Source of the DNA: Succinivibrionaceae bacterium
GTDB taxonomy: Bacteria > Pseudomonadota > Gammaproteobacteria > Enterobacterales > Succinivibrionaceae
Length of the DNA stretch: 5,611 bases
NCBI GenBank assembly: GCA_003477345.1
Contig: DMTG01000111.1
Span: forward strand, 1-5,611
Reading direction: 5' to 3'
Positions 1-5,611 of this stretch are shown here, piece after piece. The position numbers were made by a program, and so were the translations under genes. Under the pieces are notes generated by a model. The model had not been told where the DNA came from, did not search any database, and saw nothing but the letters and a program-made list of their open reading frames with translations. Each line of letters opens with the position of its first letter. Positions within the stretch are counted from its first letter, which is position 1.

Positions 1-1939
1 TTTTGTATTCACTGCCCTGAGATTTATGGATAGTCATGGCATAGCCGCTTTCATAATCCACCAGGAAGGCTGGACTTATATTGAATATGCCGCTGCTGCC
101 TGTAAACCATATTCTGAGAGGACCGGCTGTTCCGTCAGCCTTGCGCTCGGCAGCTACAAAGCCCACATCACCGTTTGAGATCTTAAGAGCATAGTTATTC
201 CTGGTTACCAGCACTACCTTACCGATAAACCAGTCATCGTCAATACTGCCTGTCTGTATGTTGAGAGCCTCAAGACGGTTTCTGGCAATTTTTTCAAGAT
301 GGGAATTGATATTGGCAACTCCGAATACTCCGTCGCGATTGGCACAGAGAATGCGGTATTCATCCAGCTTTTTAAAGATGTTTTCTGCATCCGTTGCGCT
401 GATACCTGCAAACTTATCTCCTTTCATATGCGCACTTACTAGTGCATCCCAGAAGGATTCATAATCTTTGGATATCGACTTACAAGAGTTTATTGAACAG
501 AGTTCATCAATTATCTTAAGCTGTTCTCTATAGGTAAGAGCACCGTCTACCGGCAGAAGTTCAAGCTCATTCTCATACACAGAAAACGGTTTTAAAAGTT
601 CCTCTGCGCTGGTATCTTTATTGGCCTCATTTACTGCACTGGCTATAGCGCCTATTCCTTTGTATTTAGCAAATCTGTGGCTGTAGTCAAGCTGTACCAC
701 ATAATCTGTAAGTCTTGCGTTCTTTAGTTCACTTACAGAGTAACCGCTGACTTCAGACAGCACTCTGAGCTTCTCTTCATTACGCTCTGATGAATGCTCA
801 TCCAGCTCATGGCAAAGATCGTTCAGTACCGCACCAGCCTCAACCGAGGCCAGCTGATCTTTATCGCCGAGCATAATGACTTTGGTTTCATCACGTATGC
901 AGTCACAGAGCTTTGCAAAATTGGAGGCATCTACCATGGAGACTTCATCGACAATCAGAATATCGCAGTCAAGCTTATTGTTCTTGTTGTGAATTTTCTG
1001 AGCCTTATGAGGAATTGAGCCTAAAAGCTTGTCAACTGTCACAGCGGTTTTGCAGATACTGGCAATTATGCGCTCACGCTTGTCACTGTCAGGAATGATA
1101 TTTAAAGCCAGCTTATAGAGTTCAGAGTCTTCGGTAAACTGCGACCTTATTGATGCGGTCATGCGCCCTGCAGCCTTGCCGGTTGGTGCGCACAGCATAA
1201 TGCGGCTCTTTGACGGATACAGATTCTGAAGTATGAGCAGAAGTCTTGCTACAGTCGTAGTCTTGCCGGTGCCTGGACCGCCTGTAATAATGCAGAAATG
1301 GGAAACTGTCGCCATGGCAGCTGCCACCTTCTGCATATTGATGCGACTGTCAGAAGTCTTTTCTCTTTCAGCCCCAAACAGCGCATCCAGCATAGATCTT
1401 ATTTCAGTACAGGTCTCATCTGTGAGGTTTACAAGAGTGCTGCAATCAGAGCCGGCCCTGCCGACATAATCTGCAATTGCCTTTTCATAGCAGTAGTTTC
1501 TGCGTATATATAGTCTGCCTAAATCATATATAAGCGGCAGACTGTCCTGATCACTTCTGCCTATAAGGTCTGCACACGAATCCACAGCATCCTTTACAGA
1601 ACTGCTGCTGATACTGTCTATGAGCACTTCAATCTCTAAAATTTCGCTTTCAGAATAAGCTATCTTGAAGCTGTTCTGCTGATTTTCCCTGAGAATTGAA
1701 AGGCGCTGTCTGTAGAACTCAGCCACACTGTCGGCATCAGATTTTATGCAGATGTCTCCAGCGTCCTGCTTGAAGAAGAGCTCAGAGAGCATCAGACACA
1801 AGACAGCAGGCAGCGGTCTGCCATGCATCTTTTCAAGAGTTTTTAAAACCGCTCTTAAAAGAGGACTGTCTATACCAAGAGCTGCAAAGTATTTAAAAAG
1901 CGCAGCCTTATCGAAGTTTTCATCATTCTGTTTTAGCAT
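1..1939 (-). CDS. recD: RecD, exonuclease V alpha subunit (5'-3' helicase), C-terminus cut by window edge
   Basis: RecD is the fast 5'-3' SF1B motor of RecBCD; in E. coli it also switches on the full nuclease activity and restrains RecA loading before Chi. The frame runs from ATG 1937-1939 to base 1 without a stop, giving 646 residues. Visible: a divergent N-terminal domain (1 to about 200), INMQKVAAA just before Walker A GGPGTGKTTT (220-229, K226), motif Ia APTGKAAGR (251-259), Walker B IVDEVSMVD (D331, E332), motif III LGDKDQLASVEAGAV (from 357), motif IV SHRF (R422), then FGVANIN, and motif VI MTIHKSQGSEY (H638 to Y645). The remaining tail, with the usual VYTAVTRAR segment, lies off the window. 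Order and spacing fit RecBCD-type RecD. RecD2 is unlikely because recB is adjacent and the INxQKVAAA block is present. Walker A lies about 49 residues later than in E. coli (K177), and motif VI roughly 100 later, so the protein is enlarged; I estimate about 710 residues in full. Asp303 replaces the histidine of the usual T-x-H-x-LLG motif. ATG is chosen over the in-frame GTG at 1943-1945 because of the GGAG spacing. Confidence 0.96.
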   Translation of the reverse strand, partial: MLKQNDENFDKAALFKYFAALGIDSPLLRAVLKTLEKMHGRPLPAVLCLMLSELFFKQDAGDICIKSDADSVAEFYRQRLSILRENQQNSFKIAYSESEILEIEVLIDSISSSSVKDAVDSCADLIGRSDQDSLPLIYDLGRLYIRRNYCYEKAIADYVGRAGSDCSTLVNLTDETCTEIRSMLDALFGAEREKTSDSRINMQKVAAAMATVSHFCIITGGPGTGKTTTVARLLLILQNLYPSKSRIMLCAPTGKAAGRMTASIRSQFTEDSELYKLALNIIPDSDKRERIIASICKTAVTVDKLLGSIPHKAQKIHNKNNKLDCDILIVDEVSMVDASNFAKLCDCIRDETKVIMLGDKDQLASVEAGAVLNDLCHELDEHSSERNEEKLRVLSEVSGYSVSELKNARLTDYVVQLDYSHRFAKYKGIGAIASAVNEANKDTSAEELLKPFSVYENELELLPVDGALTYREQLKIIDELCSINSCKSISKDYESFWDALVSAHMKGDKFAGISATDAENIFKKLDEYRILCANRDGVFGVANINSHLEKIARNRLEALNIQTGSIDDDWFIGKVVLVTRNNYALKISNGDVGFVAAERKADGTAGPLRIWFTGSSGIFNISPAFLVDYESGYAMTIHKSQGSEYK

Positions 1940-1954
1940 GTTCACAACTCCACT
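1940..1954 (-). other. recB-recD spacer
   Basis: This is the only non-coding stretch in the window, 15 bases long. It holds the recD ribosome binding site and nothing else: there is no room for a promoter or a hairpin terminator. It supports co-transcription of recB and recD. Its length is a multiple of three, so both genes share one reading frame, separated only by the TAG stop. Confidence 0.85.
1948..1951 (-). promoter_or_regulatory. Ribosome binding site of recD (GGAG)
   Basis: On the minus strand the 15-base spacer between the recB stop and the recD ATG contains GGAG, followed by 8 bases (TTGTGAAC) and then ATG. That is near-ideal Shine-Dalgarno spacing. An in-frame GTG in the spacer sits only 2 bases after GGAG, too close to be used efficiently, so this site decides the start of recD. 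The site lies 3 bases past the recB stop codon, so ribosomes ending recB would cover it and translation of the two subunits is probably coupled (inference). Confidence 0.8.
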
Positions 1955-4900
1955 CTAAGCTACTACTCTGCGCTCACCAAATATGGCACTGAGCTTTTCT
2001 ATGATGTCCTGCCGAGGTCTTGTATAAATTACAGAATTGCCGCTGTCCTTCTGCATGCCTCTGAGATAGGCATATATAATGCCTCCAAAATTTTTATCGT
2101 AAGAATAGTTGTCTATTCTGCTCATTAAGAATCTGTGCAGCGCCAGAGAATAAAACAGATACTGCACGTCATAGCAGTGCTCAAGCATGTTCAGAGCTAC
2201 AGACTTTTCATCGTAATAACTGGCATCAGGGCCTATGAAATTGCTCTTGTAATCGAGCACATAATAGTGCGCATCTGCGCCATCACCTGTTTTGAAGGTG
2301 AGGTCGATAAAGCCTGTGACAAAGCCCGAGAGTACGTTTCTTGCAAGCGCAAAATCCATAGAGCTTATATCTATCCCCTTTTCCTGTGCAAAAATAGCGG
2401 CATTCTGTTTTCTCAGGCTTATAAGATTCTCGGTATTGAAATTCTCTGACGGGAACAGGAACTCTAGCTCAGTAAGCCAGTCACCCTTTTTAAGATCGCA
2501 GAACCTTACACCATTTTTGTCAGCGCACGGCATGCGGGCTGAGACAATATCCAGTAGCCAGTCGCTCAGAGCTTTGACTTTTTCACTCTTAAGCTTTGCA
2601 GTATCTGTCGGCATGTTCTGGTAGCGCCAGCGGTTTAATATCACGCCTTCAGGAGTTCTTATGGCTTTATCAATACAGCGCTCTCTTGCGGCCTCATCTA
2701 AAGAGAGAGGGAAGCTGCAGTACTCCATCATGCTGTGCAGGAAAGTACCGGCGGTAGCGTTTCTTGGGAAATTAAAGCGGGTAAAGACAGAATGATCGAT
2801 ACTCTCAGATGAGACAGGAGAGGTGTGCGTATGCTCTCCGTCCTCGATTCTTGCTACTATGCCGCTGTAGGATGAAATCTTGAAATTCTGTCTGATGCCA
2901 TTAAAGGTGTCAGGAAATTCAGATACGCAGAATTCATAATCAGGCTTATCTGCTGTCTTCGCAGGTGCTGTTCCGGCGCTTTCTATCTGCTCATAAAAGG
3001 CATCATCCACAATCCTGAAGGATTTGGATGGATAAATAATACTCTCTGGCTTCGCTGAAGTCTCAGAAGACTCTGCTGATGCTGCTTTGGTATCTTTGCC
3101 ATCTGCAGGATGGCTGGCGTTTAGATCTATACTGTCTGCACTGAAAAATTCACGAGCCTTCTCAAAACAATCCTTCATGGCAGTGCCAGCCTCATTGAAC
3201 TCTCTGGCAAAGGCATTAGCTACCCCGCCTACCTGCTGGCAGATATAAAAGAAGTTAGCTGCACAGGCACGGGTTAGCGCTACATACAGAAGACGGGCAT
3301 CCTCCTGCAGGACACTGTTTTTCTTCTGCTGCATGGTTTCATCGCTGCCTTTAAGATCAAAGTACAGCCGTCCTTCCTTATCATCGTAGTAGAAGGCGTC
3401 ATCTGCTGTCGGTACGCGCAGATCGGTCCAGATAAAAGGCATAAATACCAGCGGAAACTCGAGGCCTTTGGACTTGAAAATAGTATAGATGCTGACCTGA
3501 GAGGCTTCAGACTCCAGTCGCTTGCGCAGAGCATCCCCCTGACTGTCAGAGCCGTCCTTTACCAGTGAGCTGTACCAGCGCAGCTGAGCCTGAATACCGT
3601 GCTCATGCACCCAGGCTGTCTGCAGAAGCTCAGCAAGATGCCAGAGATTGGTGACTGTGCGCTCACCGCCTGATACTTTAAGGTTTTCAGTAAGACAGTT
3701 GTGTCTTGGGTCGCGTGACCAGGTTGAGAAGGCCGGATAAAAACCGTTTTTCTCCCAGATTCCCCGGCATTTTTTGAGCAGAGCTACTTCCTGTTCAAGG
3801 CTTGCACTGCTGTCATCGGGGGTACTGTCAAAACTGCCGGCGCACAGCTGACAAAACAGCAGTCGTCTGACCTTGCCTCGATTGGCATAGTCATCCATGG
3901 CTTCCATTAAATAATAGATGAGATCGTATTCATATACGGAATCAGGGCTGCTGTCCGGCTGATAGACTTTACTGTCATCTGAATAATAAACACTCGGAAT
4001 TCCAAGCTCTTTTAAAGCATTCATGACAAGTGCAGACTCATCTCCGGTACGCACCAGAACCGCGATATCAGAAGGCTTTACAGGGCGCGATACTATCCTG
4101 CCTTCTACAGCCTTATCTAAAATTCCGTGAGCAAGGCAGCTTTTTATCGCTCGCGCTACCTTTTGAGCAGTAAATTTTCTGCAGCTCCCCTTATTGCCTT
4201 TAGAGCTTTCCTGCACTTTCTCTGAATCTGCAATCTCTTTTGAAGTATACAGTTCAACATAATTGCTCTGTGCTGCAAAATTCTGCTCAGGTGTGCCTGA
4301 GGAGTCAAAGCGGAAGGAATACTTGCCAGAACTGCCGGTTTTGGCATTTACCTTAGCATCTACAGGACTGTAGTCTATGCGCCCCTGTGAACTGCCTTCA
4401 TCAAAGAAGAACGGATTCTTATTTACGCTGAAAATACAGTTAACGCCCTCTACTATCTGCTCCTGCGAACGATAGTTGGTAGACAGCGTATATATAGAAT
4501 CCTTTCCGTAAAGATCTTCAATTAAAGCACGGGCCTTGAGATAGGAGTTGATATCGGCTCTGCGGAAGCCGTAGATCGACTGTTTAGGATCGCCTATGAG
4601 ATAACAGAAAGCTGAGCTGCTGCGAGCCTCTTCATTAAGATAGAGCTTCCTGAAAATAGAAAACTGAACAGGATCAGTATCCTGAAATTCGTCAATCATA
4701 GCCACTGGGTATTTTGAACGGATCAGGGACGGCAGCATGTCACGCGAGCCTTCCTTGCAGTTTAAAACAAAGTCGAGTCTTCTGATGATGCCGTCAAAAT
4801 CTATTATGCGGTCCCGCCTGAAGATCTCATCGAGCTTATCAGACACCAGCACTGCAAGATCTATTAAAAGTTCCGCTTTATAGCCAAATATTTCTGCCTT

Positions 4901-5611
4901 TAGATCTGAAAGTCTGGTACAACCGTCTTCAAAATCAATTACCTCATCCCTGTGACAGAAGGTTTTTCCATAGTCTTCTCTTTGGGTTATCCGGCTTATG
5001 GCATTGATACCGCCTGTTATCTCAGAGCCAAGATACAGACTTATGTCATCAGGATTCTTTATAAGAGCAGCAATCGCTTTGGCTGAAGCTGCAGCCTCCT
5101 TTTTAAAGGCCGGTACAGAGCCGTTACTTTTTGAAAACATCGCACCTGCTGTGCCATCAGGTGCTATTACTTCATTGTCATCGTAAAGATTTTTGAGAGT
5201 ACCAAGTTCTGTTTTTACTTTTTCAAAACTGTCGAGTATCAGTTTTTTAAGCTCTTCAACTGCCTTTAAGACATTTTTCTTTTCTCCGCTTACTGCATTT
5301 TTTAGGCAGTAGCCAAAGGTTCCGTCTTTAGGATCAGTATTTCTTATTTTGCTGAGTTTTCTATGGATAACCTCGCTGATAACTTCTTTTAGTCCAGAAT
5401 TTTTCTCACGCTCAAGCAGTGCCGCAATCACCTCGGCAGTCTTATCACCTTTGTAGAAAAGCTCACGGAATACACCGTTGGCCGCTTCAGTAAGCTGCTT
5501 TTTAGTATCTTCAGCAAGCTCAACATCAAAAGCCTCGCCTGCCTCAAAGGTATAGATTTTATGCAGAGCGCTGGTACAGAACGAGTGAATGGTACAGATG
5601 GCAGCTTCATC
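1955..5611 (-). CDS. recB: RecB, exonuclease V beta subunit (helicase-nuclease), N-terminus cut by window edge
   Basis: RecB is the 3'-5' SF1A helicase and only nuclease of RecBCD, which resects double-strand breaks and loads RecA. The frame is open from the window edge to the TAG at 1955-1957, giving 1218 residues (window numbering). Visible in order: ICTIHSFC (5-12), motif II DEFQDTDP (D307, E308), motif III GDPKQSIYGFRRAD (from 340), motif IV NYRS (379-382), motif V KSKGLEFP (713-720), motif VI YVALTRA (R781), a Ser/Ala/Lys/Glu-rich linker (about 831-856) and the nuclease domain. The nuclease has TFLH (H959), GFIDL (D1103), DYKSN (D1120, K1122) and QYLFY (Q1150), matching E. coli H956, D1067, D1080 and K1082. 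The end (GGIIYAYLRG, IYTRP) also matches. Walker A and about 130 N-terminal residues lie outside. The GTG at 5429-5431 is an internal Val codon, since homology continues upstream of it. The fragment is roughly 170 residues longer than the matching part of E. coli RecB. One oddity is Phe712 in place of the motif V histidine. AddA is the alternative, but the pairing with RecD and the C-terminal match favour RecB. Confidence 0.97.
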   Translation of the reverse strand, partial: DEAAICTIHSFCTSALHKIYTFEAGEAFDVELAEDTKKQLTEAANGVFRELFYKGDKTAEVIAALLEREKNSGLKEVISEVIHRKLSKIRNTDPKDGTFGYCLKNAVSGEKKNVLKAVEELKKLILDSFEKVKTELGTLKNLYDDNEVIAPDGTAGAMFSKSNGSVPAFKKEAAASAKAIAALIKNPDDISLYLGSEITGGINAISRITQREDYGKTFCHRDEVIDFEDGCTRLSDLKAEIFGYKAELLIDLAVLVSDKLDEIFRRDRIIDFDGIIRRLDFVLNCKEGSRDMLPSLIRSKYPVAMIDEFQDTDPVQFSIFRKLYLNEEARSSSAFCYLIGDPKQSIYGFRRADINSYLKARALIEDLYGKDSIYTLSTNYRSQEQIVEGVNCIFSVNKNPFFFDEGSSQGRIDYSPVDAKVNAKTGSSGKYSFRFDSSGTPEQNFAAQSNYVELYTSKEIADSEKVQESSKGNKGSCRKFTAQKVARAIKSCLAHGILDKAVEGRIVSRPVKPSDIAVLVRTGDESALVMNALKELGIPSVYYSDDSKVYQPDSSPDSVYEYDLIYYLMEAMDDYANRGKVRRLLFCQLCAGSFDSTPDDSSASLEQEVALLKKCRGIWEKNGFYPAFSTWSRDPRHNCLTENLKVSGGERTVTNLWHLAELLQTAWVHEHGIQAQLRWYSSLVKDGSDSQGDALRKRLESEASQVSIYTIFKSKGLEFPLVFMPFIWTDLRVPTADDAFYYDDKEGRLYFDLKGSDETMQQKKNSVLQEDARLLYVALTRACAANFFYICQQVGGVANAFAREFNEAGTAMKDCFEKAREFFSADSIDLNASHPADGKDTKAASAESSETSAKPESIIYPSKSFRIVDDAFYEQIESAGTAPAKTADKPDYEFCVSEFPDTFNGIRQNFKISSYSGIVARIEDGEHTHTSPVSSESIDHSVFTRFNFPRNATAGTFLHSMMEYCSFPLSLDEAARERCIDKAIRTPEGVILNRWRYQNMPTDTAKLKSEKVKALSDWLLDIVSARMPCADKNGVRFCDLKKGDWLTELEFLFPSENFNTENLISLRKQNAAIFAQEKGIDISSMDFALARNVLSGFVTGFIDLTFKTGDGADAHYYVLDYKSNFIGPDASYYDEKSVALNMLEHCYDVQYLFYSLALHRFLMSRIDNYSYDKNFGGIIYAYLRGMQKDSGNSVIYTRPRQDIIEKLSAIFGERRVVA

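Noticed and set aside
58..65. Chi-like octamer (CCTGGTGG on the minus strand)
   Set aside because: It differs from the E. coli Chi GCTGGTGG at the first base, the Chi sequence of this organism is unknown, and one near match by chance means nothing. I saw no exact E. coli Chi, but my scan was by eye.
794..1513. Several short plus-strand open frames opposite recD
   Set aside because: They are antisense shadows of the conserved RecD motor motifs (Walker A, Ia, Walker B, III), and their products look like no protein family.
1943..1945. GTG as the start of recD
   Set aside because: It lies only 2 bases after GGAG, whereas the ATG two codons later has the proper 8-base spacing.
2135..2624. Two overlapping plus-strand open frames (2135-2449 and 2292-2624)
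   Set aside because: They lie opposite the RecB nuclease domain, which has clear catalytic motifs on the minus strand. Their translations show no recognisable domain, and I see no convincing ribosome binding site.
5429..5431. GTG as a possible start of recB
   Set aside because: The frame is open upstream to the window edge, and those 60 residues match RecB (ICTIHSFC and the following FEAGEAF). The GTG is therefore an internal valine codon and the true start is outside the window.
5428..5610. A 60-codon minus-strand open frame at the right edge
   Set aside because: It is an out-of-frame shadow. The overlapping RecB frame reads the conserved motif ICTIHSFC and continues unbroken through the region.

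Overview
This window is ordinary, gene-dense chromosomal DNA, and everything supportable in it reads on the minus strand. It holds two neighbouring genes of the RecBCD recombination and repair machine. The first is recB, whose 5' end lies beyond the right edge of the window. The second is recD, whose 3' end lies beyond the left edge. The two are separated by only 15 bases and almost certainly belong to one transcript. No RNA gene, mobile element, CRISPR array, terminator or promoter could be supported.

Layout, in the direction of transcription (right to left): bases 5611 to 1955 encode the last 1218 residues of RecB. The fragment starts just before the helicase motif ICTIHSFC, includes the rest of the SF1 motor and the complete C-terminal nuclease domain, and ends at a TAG stop. 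After a short spacer carrying a GGAG ribosome binding site, recD begins at an ATG at 1939. It reads open to base 1, giving 646 residues from the N-terminus through helicase motif VI (HKSQGSEY). About 60 to 70 C-terminal residues are probably missing.

In the holoenzyme, RecB (3'-5' helicase plus the single nuclease site) and RecD (5'-3' helicase) travel on opposite strands of a broken duplex, and RecC holds them together and reads Chi. RecC is not in this window. In many gammaproteobacteria it lies upstream of recB, so it may lie just beyond the right edge. All catalytic residues I looked for in the visible parts of both proteins are present. The exceptions are two histidines, in RecB motif V and in the RecD T-x-H motif, which are replaced by Phe and Asp.

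Organism: classical RecB and RecD colinear with the E. coli proteins point to a gammaproteobacterium or another RecBCD lineage. Both proteins are clearly longer and more divergent than the enterobacterial ones, and the DNA looks moderately AT-rich by eye. A host-associated anaerobic group such as Succinivibrionaceae is a guess only. I found no evidence of an undescribed system.
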